From Arthrobacter_M sp030063245 (lineage in GTDB: Bacteria > Actinomycetota > Actinomycetes > Actinomycetales > Micrococcaceae): 64,000 nucleotides of DNA. Both the position numbers and the translations under genes were made by a program. The notes below the pieces were generated by a model that worked only from the letters and a program-made list of their open reading frames with translations, did no database searches and was not told the DNA's origin. This document shows positions 42,385 to 50,632 of the stretch, one piece after another. Position 1 is the stretch's first letter, and each line of letters opens with the position of its first letter. The stretch covers positions 682,001 to 746,000 of the forward strand of contig NZ_CP180316.1 in assembly GCF_051131705.1 (NCBI RefSeq). The letters are read 5' to 3'.

Positions 42385-43515
42385 ATGAAAGAACTGCGCA
42401 TTGAAGCCAATGGCAACATTGGCCCGATCGATTCCGCCCGCATTCCGCGGTATGCCGGAGCGGCCACGTACGCTCGGCTTCCTCGACTGGACCAGGTCGC
42501 GGCGGCTGACGTCGCCGTCGTGGGGGTTCCTTTTGACGCGGGCGTGTCCTACCGTCCCGGGGCGCGCTTCGGAGCCAATCATGTGCGGGAAGCGTCCAGG
42601 CTGCTGCGGCCGTACAACCCCGCCATGGACGTCTCCCCGTTCGAAAACATCCAGGTGGCCGACGCCGGGGACATGGCGGTGAACCCATTCAATATTCATG
42701 AGGCCATCGAAACCATCCAGCAGAACGCCCTGGACCTGACGGCCGACGGGGCCAAGCTGCTGACGCTCGGCGGTGACCACACGATCGCGCTGCCGCTGCT
42801 GCGCGCCGCCGCCGAACGCGCCGGCGAACCGGTGGCCCTGCTGCACTTCGATGCGCACCTTGATACCTGGGACTCCTACTTCGGGGCGGAATACACCCAC
42901 GGCACGCCCTTCCGCCGCGCCGTCGAGGAAGGCCTGCTCGATACCGAGGCAATGAGCCATATCGGGACACGTGGCCCGCTGTACGGCAAAAAGGATCTCG
43001 ACGACGACCACCGGTTCGGCTTCGGCATTGTCACCAGCGCCGACGTTTACTACCAGGGTGTGCTGGAAACCGTGGCCAAGATCCGGGAGCGCATCGGCAA
43101 ACGGCCGCTGTACATCTCCGTTGACATCGACGTGCTGGATCCCGCCCACGCTCCGGGCACCGGGACGCCCGAGGCCGGCGGCATCAGCAGCCGGGAGCTG
43201 CTGGAGATCATCCGCGGCTTCCGTGGCATGAACCTGATCGGCGCGGACATTGTGGAAGTGGCCCCGGCCTATGATCACGCGGAAATCACCGGCATCGCCG
43301 CCAGTCACGTAGCCTTCGAGCTGGTGACCCTGATGGCGGACCATGCCGTGCCCGGGGACCGCTTCGGAGCGCCGGGCGGATATGCCGCCCAGGCCCTCGG
43401 CCAACGGTCCCGCCGGCCGGCGGGATTCTTCGCCTCCCCGCCGGACGGGACGGACGAGACGGCAGAGAGCGCCGAAACCGTGAAGAGTGCCGGGACCGCG
43501 GGGGCAGTCAAATGA
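42385..43515 (+). CDS. Ureohydrolase of the arginase/agmatinase family (agmatinase or guanidinobutyrase)
   Basis: Hydrolyses a guanidino compound to an amine plus urea. The 376-residue Mn enzyme has all metal motifs: GGDHTIALP, HFDAHLDTWD (Asp-x-His-x-Asp) and SVDIDVLDPAHAPGTGTPE. YRPGARFGANHVREAS is agmatinase-group. The C-terminal 45 residues are an Ala/Glu/Thr-rich tail outside the fold. The start at 42385 has GAGG upstream; the stop overlaps the ThDP gene (ATGA). With a neighbouring decarboxylase-like enzyme, 4-guanidinobutyrate is an attractive substrate, but agmatine or guanidinopropionate remain possible. Confidence 0.9.
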   Translation: MKELRIEANGNIGPIDSARIPRYAGAATYARLPRLDQVAAADVAVVGVPFDAGVSYRPGARFGANHVREASRLLRPYNPAMDVSPFENIQVADAGDMAVNPFNIHEAIETIQQNALDLTADGAKLLTLGGDHTIALPLLRAAAERAGEPVALLHFDAHLDTWDSYFGAEYTHGTPFRRAVEEGLLDTEAMSHIGTRGPLYGKKDLDDDHRFGFGIVTSADVYYQGVLETVAKIRERIGKRPLYISVDIDVLDPAHAPGTGTPEAGGISSRELLEIIRGFRGMNLIGADIVEVAPAYDHAEITGIAASHVAFELVTLMADHAVPGDRFGAPGGYAAQALGQRSRRPAGFFASPPDGTDETAESAETVKSAGTAGAVK

Positions 43516-45206
43516 TCGACGTCGATCCGGCCGCCACCAGTCAGGAAAAGAGTGCCGATATCCGTAACGGCGGGGACCTCGTCGTCGAAACGCTCAGTGC
43601 ACTCGGGGCCGGCACGGTCTTCGGCATTCCCGGTCAGCATGCGCTGGGATTGTTCGATGCGCTGAGCCGGTCGTCGCTGCATTTCGTCTCGTCCCGGGTG
43701 GAAAACAATGCCGCATTTGCCGCCGACGGCTATTCGCGGGCAACCGGTGAGGTTGGCGTGCTGTTCCTCTCCACCGGTCCTGGCGCGCTGACCGCGCTGG
43801 CCGGTCTGCAGGAGGCTAATGCCACCGGCGTGCCCATGATCGTCATCGCGAGCCAGATCCCGCTGGAGGGACTGGGCGCCCGGCGCAAAGGGATGCTGCA
43901 CCAACTCGACGATCAGAAGGCCTCGGCCGCGAACGTCACCAAGAGCCAGCGGTTGATCCAGCACGCCTCCGGCATTCCCTCCGCCATCCAGGATGCCTGG
44001 ACCGAGGCGGTGTCTTCGCCGCAGGGGCCGGTGTGGATTGAAATCCCGCAGAATGTGCTGCTGGATCCGATCTTCGTGCCGGCCGTCGAGGACGCTCTCG
44101 CCGAGCCGTTCGACAACCCGCCCCGAGTGGAGCTGGTCCGCGAAGCCGTCAGCTGGCTCTCCGCCGCCGAGCGCCCGGCCATCGTGGCCGGCGGCGGCGT
44201 GCGCCGCGGGAACGCCACGGCCCAACTGCTCTCCATTGCCGAAAAGCTCAACGCGCCCGTGGTCTGCACCCCCGGCGGCAACGGCGCGTTCCCCTGGCGC
44301 CATGGGCTATCGCTGCAGTCCTGGGTGGAGGACCGCTACGTCACCGAGGTCCTGGAAGACGCGGACGTCCTGGTGGTCATCGGATCGTCCCTGGGTGAGG
44401 TGTCCAGTAACTACTTCACAATGGAGCCGCGCGGGCGCATCATCCAGATCGACGCCGAGCCACGGGTGCTGGAATCCAACCGGCCCGCGCTGGGCATCAG
44501 GGCGGATGCCGGTCAGGCCCTGAAGGCTTTGGATGAAGCCCTCACCGAGGCGCAGGGTGAACGCGCCGACTGGCACGGGCAGTCTCCCCAGTCGCTGGTC
44601 GAGGAGACGCTCGCGAAGGTGCAGGCGAGGCTTGACGAGCAGGATCTGCGGCTGGAACGGAAGTTCATGGCGGATATTCGTTCCGCCGTCCCGGCTGGAA
44701 TGCAGACCTTCTGGGATATGACCATTGCCGCCTATTGGGGCTGGAGCTGTTGGGACGCCCGCAGCGGGCAGTTCCATTCCGCCCAAGGTGCGGGCGGGTT
44801 GGGCTATGGTTTCCCGGCAGCGATCGGCGGCTCGCTCGGCCTGCAGTTCCACGCGCGTCCGGACCGGGTGCTCGCGGTCTCCGGCGACGGTTCGGCGATG
44901 TATTCCATTGCGGAACTTGCCACCGCCCGTCAGCATAACGCCCCTGTCACGTGGCTGATTGTCGACGACGGCGGCTACGGCATCTTGCGTGAATACATGG
45001 TCGACGCCTTCGGTAAGGCCACCCACACCGAGCTTGCCGGTCCGGACTTCGTCAAGCTCGCCGAATCGTTCGGCGTGCCGGCCCAGCGGGTGGCGCCGGA
45101 GGATGTCGGGGACGCGCTGCGGGCGGGCTTTACCGCCGAAGGACCCAACGTCGTCGTTGTCAACACGCTCCTGAAAATGTTTGGCCCCACTCACCTCGGA
45201 ATTTAG
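43512..45206 (+). CDS. ThDP-dependent enzyme (acetolactate synthase-like; candidate 2-ketoarginine decarboxylase)
   Basis: A 564-residue three-domain ThDP enzyme. The N-terminal PYR domain has the catalytic Glu in SSRVENNAAFAADGYSRATG. The middle domain spans about 200-335. The PP domain has GDGSAMYSIAELATARQHN, followed by VDDGGYG where many relatives have NN. FAD-binding residues of true acetolactate synthase are not obvious. Translational coupling to a ureohydrolase recalls Pseudomonas AruI and GbuA of the arginine transaminase pathway, in which AruI decarboxylates 2-ketoarginine. Thus AruI-like function is proposed; other 2-oxoacid decarboxylases or lyases fit equally by fold. Confidence 0.8.
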   Translation: MIDVDPAATSQEKSADIRNGGDLVVETLSALGAGTVFGIPGQHALGLFDALSRSSLHFVSSRVENNAAFAADGYSRATGEVGVLFLSTGPGALTALAGLQEANATGVPMIVIASQIPLEGLGARRKGMLHQLDDQKASAANVTKSQRLIQHASGIPSAIQDAWTEAVSSPQGPVWIEIPQNVLLDPIFVPAVEDALAEPFDNPPRVELVREAVSWLSAAERPAIVAGGGVRRGNATAQLLSIAEKLNAPVVCTPGGNGAFPWRHGLSLQSWVEDRYVTEVLEDADVLVVIGSSLGEVSSNYFTMEPRGRIIQIDAEPRVLESNRPALGIRADAGQALKALDEALTEAQGERADWHGQSPQSLVEETLAKVQARLDEQDLRLERKFMADIRSAVPAGMQTFWDMTIAAYWGWSCWDARSGQFHSAQGAGGLGYGFPAAIGGSLGLQFHARPDRVLAVSGDGSAMYSIAELATARQHNAPVTWLIVDDGGYGILREYMVDAFGKATHTELAGPDFVKLAESFGVPAQRVAPEDVGDALRAGFTAEGPNVVVVNTLLKMFGPTHLGI

Positions 45207-45214
45207 CGGACATC

Positions 45215-47482
45215 ATGCGGATCGACGAACGTGTGCTCCGCGTGGCCGAGCTGGGACCGCTGAGTCCGTTGCCACCGGTGGAGGCGCTGCCGGGTCCTCC
45301 ATACAAGGTTGGCGCGGACATTCCGGCAGAACTTGTCACCGGCGCGGCCTACGGCGGTGTGCCGAACATGTACCCATACCTGAGCCAGGACGGGTACAGC
45401 CGGACCACCGCGGAACATAAGGTACGCGCCGTCGTGCTGGAAAACACCCGGCTGCGGGCCGTATTCCTGCCGTCGCTGGGCGGCCGGCTCTGGGAACTAT
45501 ATGACAAGGTCCAGGACAAGGCGCTGGTCCATACTCAACAGAGCGTCCAGTTCGCCAATCTCGCGCTGCGCAATGCCTGGTTTGCCGGTGGGATCGAATT
45601 CAATATCGGCACCCGCGGGCACTCGCCCACCACCTGCAGCCCGCTGCATGCCGCCCTGGTGCATACACCGGAGGGCATGGATGTGCTGCGGATGTGGGAG
45701 TTCGACCGGCTCAGGGAGGTGGTTTTCCAGCTTGATGCCTGGTTGCCGGAAGACTCGGCCGTGCTGTTCGTGGCGGTGCGGATCCGCAACCCCAATCCGC
45801 ACGAGGTGCCGATGTACTGGTGGAGCAATGCCGCGGTCCCGCAGCGGCAGAGGACCAGAGTCATCGCCCCGGCGGCCCGGGCCTTCAAGGCGGACTATCG
45901 CGGCGGAATTAGGACCGTCAGACCGCAGGAACACGAGGGCACGGACGCCACGTGGCCGGTGCGGAACCGGCGGGCGGCGGACTTCTTTTTCGATCTCGCT
46001 CCGCAGCAGCGGCCCTGGATCGTCAGCGCGGACGACGACGGCGACGGGCTCGCGATGCTGTCCAGCGCTGCGCTGCGCGGCCGGAAACTCTTTGTCTGGG
46101 GCGAGAGCCCGGGCGGACACCGCTGGCAGGACTGGTTGTCGCCGGGCGGGGGCCGGTATGCCGAAATCCAGGCCGGCCTGGCGCAGACGCAGTTTGAGCA
46201 TCTGGCCATGCCTGCGGGAGCCAGCTGGCAGTGGGTGGAGGCCTATGGGAACCCCCGGCTGGCTGCCGGTCCGGCGCACAGCACGGACTGGGCCGAAGCG
46301 GTCCAGCATGCCCAGGGCCGGGTAGATCAGCTGGTTAGCAGCGCGGCACTGGGGCAGGCGCTCGCGGACGCCCGCCGCTGGGCCGACCTCTCGCCGGCGC
46401 AGCCGGTACTGACCGGCAGTGGCTGGGGAGCGTTGGAAGCGCAGCGCCGGAACGGTGGACAGCCGGTCCCCGAGGGCGCACTGGGGGACGGACCGGCGGA
46501 GCAGTCGGGGACGGAGGCAGGGTACGGATGGGCGGAGCCGGTTGTCGGACCGGAGACGGCGTGGGAGATAAAGCTGGGGACCGTGCCGGAGACTGCTCAG
46601 GGGACCGGACAAACGGCTTCGGTTTCGGCCCCGGGTGCTGAACATGAAGCCGGGCCCGGGGGCCGGCGGCTGCCATGGATCGACGATTCCGGAACGCCCT
46701 TCCCGCCAACCAGCATGGACGAGGAGCAACGACCCTGGCGCGAACTGCTGGAAACCGGCAGCTTCTTCGGCGCGGAGAGCTTTGTCGCCGGCCCCGACTG
46801 GGAAGCGCGGCTCAGAGGCGTTCTCTCGGCTGGCCCGCCGGCTGCCCCGCCAGCCACCCCGGCGGCCACCCCGGCCGCTGCCGGGTTGCCTCCTCTGTCA
46901 GGTGGCGGAGAGGCAGATCCGGCGGCGCGGAAGGCGGCCTTCCAGCTGGCCAGCATGCTGCATGCCCGGCAGGACCATGCCGCGGCGCGTCCGCTATACG
47001 TGCAGGCGATCACCGGATCGGCGGCCGGGCAGCAGCCGCCAGACGCGGCTCCCGCCGCGCCTGCTCCCGGTCTTGATCCCGCAACCCTGGCCCTGGCCCA
47101 CCGTGGCCTGGGGCTGGCGCTCGTGGCGCTGGGGGATGCGGCTGCAGGGCTCGAGCAGCTGCGCATGGCCTGCGCGGCCAGCAGGGCAAGCAGGCCGCTG
47201 CTGGCCGAAGCGATGTCGGTCCATCTGCACCACGGCATGCCCGTCGATGCCCTTGAACTCGTGCGGAACGCCCCACCGGAGCTCACAGGAAACGCGCGGA
47301 TTGGATTTCTCACCGCCCTTGCCCACGCCCGCGCGGGGAATCCAGCGAAGGCGGCCGCCCTGCTGCGGGCAGGCCTGGAGGTCCCCGATCTGCGGGAGGG
47401 GGAGAATTCCATCACCGAGCTCTGGCTGGAGGTTTGCCCCAACGAGCCGGTGCCGGCCCGCTACCAGTTCTCCATGGGCTAA
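45215..47482 (+). CDS. DUF5107 protein with C-terminal TPR-like region
   Basis: A 755-residue cytosolic protein. Residues about 40-330 are the DUF5107 domain (RAVVLENTRLRAVFLPSLGG; NLALRNAWFAGGIEFNIG; VPMYWWSNAAVP), a sugar-mutarotase/glycosidase-like beta fold. Residues 400-580 are low-complexity Gly/Pro/Ala spacers. Residues 580-740 have helical TPR-like repeats (LAHRGLGLALVALGDAAAGL; GFLTALAHARAGNPAKAAAL). Its biochemical role is unknown; members occur in carbohydrate contexts. It starts nine bases after the ThDP gene, so it is likely in the same operon, which is odd for its family. Confidence 0.8.
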   Translation: MRIDERVLRVAELGPLSPLPPVEALPGPPYKVGADIPAELVTGAAYGGVPNMYPYLSQDGYSRTTAEHKVRAVVLENTRLRAVFLPSLGGRLWELYDKVQDKALVHTQQSVQFANLALRNAWFAGGIEFNIGTRGHSPTTCSPLHAALVHTPEGMDVLRMWEFDRLREVVFQLDAWLPEDSAVLFVAVRIRNPNPHEVPMYWWSNAAVPQRQRTRVIAPAARAFKADYRGGIRTVRPQEHEGTDATWPVRNRRAADFFFDLAPQQRPWIVSADDDGDGLAMLSSAALRGRKLFVWGESPGGHRWQDWLSPGGGRYAEIQAGLAQTQFEHLAMPAGASWQWVEAYGNPRLAAGPAHSTDWAEAVQHAQGRVDQLVSSAALGQALADARRWADLSPAQPVLTGSGWGALEAQRRNGGQPVPEGALGDGPAEQSGTEAGYGWAEPVVGPETAWEIKLGTVPETAQGTGQTASVSAPGAEHEAGPGGRRLPWIDDSGTPFPPTSMDEEQRPWRELLETGSFFGAESFVAGPDWEARLRGVLSAGPPAAPPATPAATPAAAGLPPLSGGGEADPAARKAAFQLASMLHARQDHAAARPLYVQAITGSAAGQQPPDAAPAAPAPGLDPATLALAHRGLGLALVALGDAAAGLEQLRMACAASRASRPLLAEAMSVHLHHGMPVDALELVRNAPPELTGNARIGFLTALAHARAGNPAKAAALLRAGLEVPDLREGENSITELWLEVCPNEPVPARYQFSMG

Positions 47483-47491
47483 GGCCGCTAC

Positions 47492-47974
47492 CTAGTTGGG
47501 ATGAGGGAACGGCTGGAATGGGCGGGGCGGCACCTTGGGGTCGGATCCGAGGAAGCCGATCAGCCGGGATTCCAGCATGGATGCGTCCTTAAGCTCGCAT
47601 TCCCACACCACCAGCACCTGCCAGCCCTGAGCTCTCAAGGAAATCAGCTGGCGGGCGTCGCGTTCCACCGTCCGGCGGCGCTTGTCCGCCCAAAATTCGG
47701 CGTTGTTCTGCGGCGCATGCTGGCCGGCGGCGCAACTGTGCGTGTGCCAGAAACAACCGTTGACGAAAATGACCTTGCGGCGTCCGGCAAACACCAGATC
47801 CGGACGTCCCGGCAGCCGCTCGGACCGATAACGGCCGTGCAGCCGGTAGCGGAACCCGGCCCCGTGCAGCATCCGGCGCACCAGCAGTTCAGGTTTGGTG
47901 TCTTTACCCCTGATTCGGGACATATTCGCGCTGCGCTGCGCGGGACTGATGCGTTCGGCCACGATAATCGTCAC
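47492..47974 (-). CDS. vsr: Very short patch repair (Vsr) endonuclease
   Basis: A 160-residue nuclease that nicks next to T:G mismatches left by 5-methylcytosine deamination. ERISPAQRSANMSRIRGKDT is the N-terminal signature, GRPDLVFAGRRKVIFVNGCF carries the catalytic Asp and core strand, and WHTHSC the zinc/His site. Start is a GTG at 47974; an ATG at 47923 is possible but would drop conserved residues. Vsr usually accompanies a cytosine-5 methyltransferase, but none is in this window. It converges on the DUF5107 gene. Confidence 0.92.
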   Translation of the reverse strand: MTIIVAERISPAQRSANMSRIRGKDTKPELLVRRMLHGAGFRYRLHGRYRSERLPGRPDLVFAGRRKVIFVNGCFWHTHSCAAGQHAPQNNAEFWADKRRRTVERDARQLISLRAQGWQVLVVWECELKDASMLESRLIGFLGSDPKVPPRPFQPFPHPN

Positions 47975-48194
47975 CGGCTCTTGGGAGTATTACGGCTGGC
48001 ATGTTGCACCTTTCGACGCTACAACAATGCCGGCACTGCCGCTGCCGCTGACGCCAGCATCTTTGCCGCTGGTGACCGCCGGCATCGGTTCGGGTACTGC
48101 GTCGTGCCTCGGGGCAGGAATAAGACGCGGGCAGCACCGGTTGAGCAAGGTAGATGCAAACGCATAGGTTTGCCGCTACCAAAGGAACAGCGCA

Positions 48195-48851
48195 ATGCAA
48201 CGTAGGATCGTCGTCATCTCGGCCGGTTTATCGGTGCCGTCATCGAGCCGGATGCTCTCCGATCAGCTGGCGCGGGGCACGTTGGCCCAGTTGGCGGACC
48301 GCGGCATCGCGGCGGAGACCGTCGTCGTCGAACTTCGTGACCTCGCCGTCGACATCGCACATAACCTAGTTGCCGGGTTCGCGCCGGCCCCGTTGGCCGC
48401 GGCGATAGCCCGGGTGACCGATGCCGACGCGCTGATCGCGGTCACACCGGTGTTCAGCGCTTCCTACAGCGGGTTGTTTAAATCGTTCTTCGATCTGCTG
48501 GATCCGAAGTCTCTGGAAGCAATGCCGGTCATCATCGGCGCCACCGGCGGCAGCACGCGTCATTCGTTGGTGCTGGATTTCGCCGTGCGCCCGCTTTTCA
48601 ACTACTTCCGGGCGCGGACCGTGCCTACTGGGGTCTTCGCGGCTCCGGAAGACTGGGGATCAGGCGACTCGACGGTGGGTGGTTTGGACCTCCGCGTGGC
48701 CCAGGCGGCCGGCGAGCTGGCCGGCATGATCGTTCCGGTAGCCGCCGGCCTCACGGAGCAGGGGCGGCAGGACAAACGGGCCCGGCATGAAGCGGAGCTG
48801 ACCCGGTCGCTGCCGTTCGAGCGGCTCCTGGCGCAGATTTCCCCACGGTAG
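48195..48851 (+). CDS. NAD(P)H-dependent FMN reductase, CE1759 family
   Basis: A 218-residue flavodoxin-fold oxidoreductase. VVISAGLSVPSSSRMLSDQL is the FMN phosphate loop, VTPVFSASYSGLFKSFFDLL the flavin-ring segment and IIGATGGSTRHSLVLDFAVRP a typical family signature. It supplies reduced FMN, often to luciferase-like monooxygenases or for redox stress. The start follows AAAGGAAC. It ends 20 bp before the IS1182 insertion and is undamaged. The 220 bp upstream of it hold no gene. Confidence 0.88.
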   Translation: MQRRIVVISAGLSVPSSSRMLSDQLARGTLAQLADRGIAAETVVVELRDLAVDIAHNLVAGFAPAPLAAAIARVTDADALIAVTPVFSASYSGLFKSFFDLLDPKSLEAMPVIIGATGGSTRHSLVLDFAVRPLFNYFRARTVPTGVFAAPEDWGSGDSTVGGLDLRVAQAAGELAGMIVPVAAGLTEQGRQDKRARHEAELTRSLPFERLLAQISPR

Positions 48852-48897
48852 TGGCCGCCGTCGGGCCTAGGTGCGTGGGTCAGTAGTCCGTCCTAGT

Positions 48898-48932
48898 TTT
48901 AAAACGCCGGCGAATTGTTTAAAACGCCGGCG
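48898..48932. repeat. Direct repeat TTTAAAACGCCGGCG inside the IS left end
   Basis: TTTAAAACGCCGGCG occurs at 48898-48912 and 48918-48932, with a 20-bp period, just inside the left inverted repeat and upstream of the transposase. It may be a transposase binding array or part of the transposase promoter. Confidence 0.8.
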
Positions 48933-48974
48933 GATTAGCCGGGCTGCCGGATGTGGGGCTGGGAGAATTGGGGT

Positions 48975-50456
48975 ATGGATGCCGGTTCCCAGGATGGTTT
49001 GTTCGCCGAGTCGCTCGTGGGGCCCCTCGTGCCTCCGGCCGTTGATGAGCCGATGGATGCCAACGGCGGGGCCAGGAAGCGGTTCCGGGGGTTTGAACCC
49101 GAGGCGGTGATGCTGGTCCCGCCGTCACTGGATGAGTGGCTGCCGCAAAACCATCTGGCCCGGTTCATTGCCGAAATGGTGGACACGGAGCTGGACCTGG
49201 CCCGCTTCTACAAGTCCTATGCGAAGGCCAAGGGCCAGCCGCCGTATGATCCGCGCCTGATGCTGCGCATCGTCCTGTACGGATATTGTGTCGGGGTCCG
49301 CTCCTCGCGGGAGTTGGAGCGGGCATGTACGGATGTGGTCGCGTTCCGGTGGCTGGCCGCGCAGCAGGCCCCTGATTTCCGCTCGATCGCCCGTTTCCGC
49401 GAACGCCACCTCGCGGCCCTGGCGAACGTGTTCCTCCAGGCCCTGGAACTGTGCCGGGCCGCGGGTATGGTCTCCCTGGGCAGGGTGGCCCTGGACGGGA
49501 CGAAGGTGCGGGCCAACGCGTCCCGGCACAAGGCCATGAGCTATGCCCGGTTGAGCGCGAAGCAGAAGGTCCTGGCCGATGAGATCAGCGACCTGATGGA
49601 AGAGGCGAAGACCGTCGACGCGGCCGAGGACGCCCGCTTCGGGCCGGGCACTCGCGGGGACGAACTCCCCGCGGAGCTGGCGAACAGGCGGGCCCGGGCC
49701 GCGGCGATGGCCACGGCCCGTGCCTCACTGGAGGAAGAAGCCGCTGCCAAGGCCCGCCAGCTCGCGGAAGAGAAGGCCCGGTCCCGCGGCGATGATGACG
49801 AGGACATCACCGCTGCCGGCGACACTGCCGCTGCGAAGGCCGAGCCGAAGCCCACGGCGCAACGGAACTTCACGGACCCGGACGCGCGGATCATGAAAAC
49901 CGCGGATGGTTCATACCATTACTGCTACAACGGCCAGGCCGTCGTGGATGCTGACCACCAGGTAATTGTTGCCACCAGATTGAACAACGTGGCCGTGGAT
50001 GTGCAGCAGCTGGCCCCCATGATCGAACACACGGCTGTCTCTGTAGGTGCAATGCCCACGACGTGGAGTGCCGACGCCGGGTATTGCTCGGCAGCCAACC
50101 TCGAGCACGTCAAAGACGTTGAAACGGCTCATTCAACCGAGTTCTTCATCTCCACCCGACGCATGAAACACGGTACGCCGATTCCCGAGTCGCCCCGGGG
50201 CAGGATCCCGGCCAACGCGAGCCTGGCAGAACGGATGGGACGGAAACTCAAAACCAAGAAGGGCAAGAAAATTTATGCCCGGCGCAAAGCGATCGTTGAA
50301 CCGGTCTTCGGCCAGATCAAGACCCGGCAGGGCAAAAACGTGCTCCTGCGCGGCATGGAGAAGGCAGCGCGTGAGTGGGAGTTGCTGGCAGGGTGCCACA
50401 ACCTAATGAAGCTCTTCAGCCACCGCACCCGGGCGGCCTCCCTGGCGCGGATGTAG
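48975..50456 (+). CDS. IS1182-family DDE transposase
   Basis: A 493-residue transposase. The N-terminal DUF772-type domain (EWLPQNHLARFIAEMV; PYDPRLMLRIVLYGYCVG) is followed by the catalytic core, with Asp in LDGTKVRANASRHK, Asp in WSADAGYCSAANLE and Glu in AIVEPVFGQIKTRQG. A charged Ala/Arg/Glu-rich insert lies between the first and second acidic residues. ATG 48975 is favoured by GGGAG at 48961; an ATG at 48951 is also in frame. No stop or frameshift is seen. Confidence 0.93.
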   Translation: MDAGSQDGLFAESLVGPLVPPAVDEPMDANGGARKRFRGFEPEAVMLVPPSLDEWLPQNHLARFIAEMVDTELDLARFYKSYAKAKGQPPYDPRLMLRIVLYGYCVGVRSSRELERACTDVVAFRWLAAQQAPDFRSIARFRERHLAALANVFLQALELCRAAGMVSLGRVALDGTKVRANASRHKAMSYARLSAKQKVLADEISDLMEEAKTVDAAEDARFGPGTRGDELPAELANRRARAAAMATARASLEEEAAAKARQLAEEKARSRGDDDEDITAAGDTAAAKAEPKPTAQRNFTDPDARIMKTADGSYHYCYNGQAVVDADHQVIVATRLNNVAVDVQQLAPMIEHTAVSVGAMPTTWSADAGYCSAANLEHVKDVETAHSTEFFISTRRMKHGTPIPESPRGRIPANASLAERMGRKLKTKKGKKIYARRKAIVEPVFGQIKTRQGKNVLLRGMEKAAREWELLAGCHNLMKLFSHRTRAASLARM

Positions 50457-50632
50457 AACGGGGGCCGGCAACGGGGCAGCCCCGGGACGCCAACGGCGGC
50501 TCTTCACACCTCGCTGAACGATCCCTCGGGGCGGGGGCGCCTCCTTCAAAGGAAATTATTACCGGCATCAGGATTCATCGGCTGCCACGCCGCCGAACAT
50601 CAAACGGCTAAAACCACTACCGACCCATGCAC

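Larger units (their letters stand above)
48871..50632 (+). mobile_element. Complete IS1182-family insertion sequence with CTAG target duplication
   Basis: The element spans 1762 bp. The left end GTGCGTGGGTCAGTAGT (48871-48887) and right end ACTACCGACCCATGCAC (50616-50632) are inverted repeats matching at 15 of 17 positions. CTAG flanks both sides (48867-48870 and 50633-50636) as a 4-bp target duplication. It contains one intact transposase gene. Intact ends, duplication and open frame suggest a recent, possibly active copy. Confidence 0.88.
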
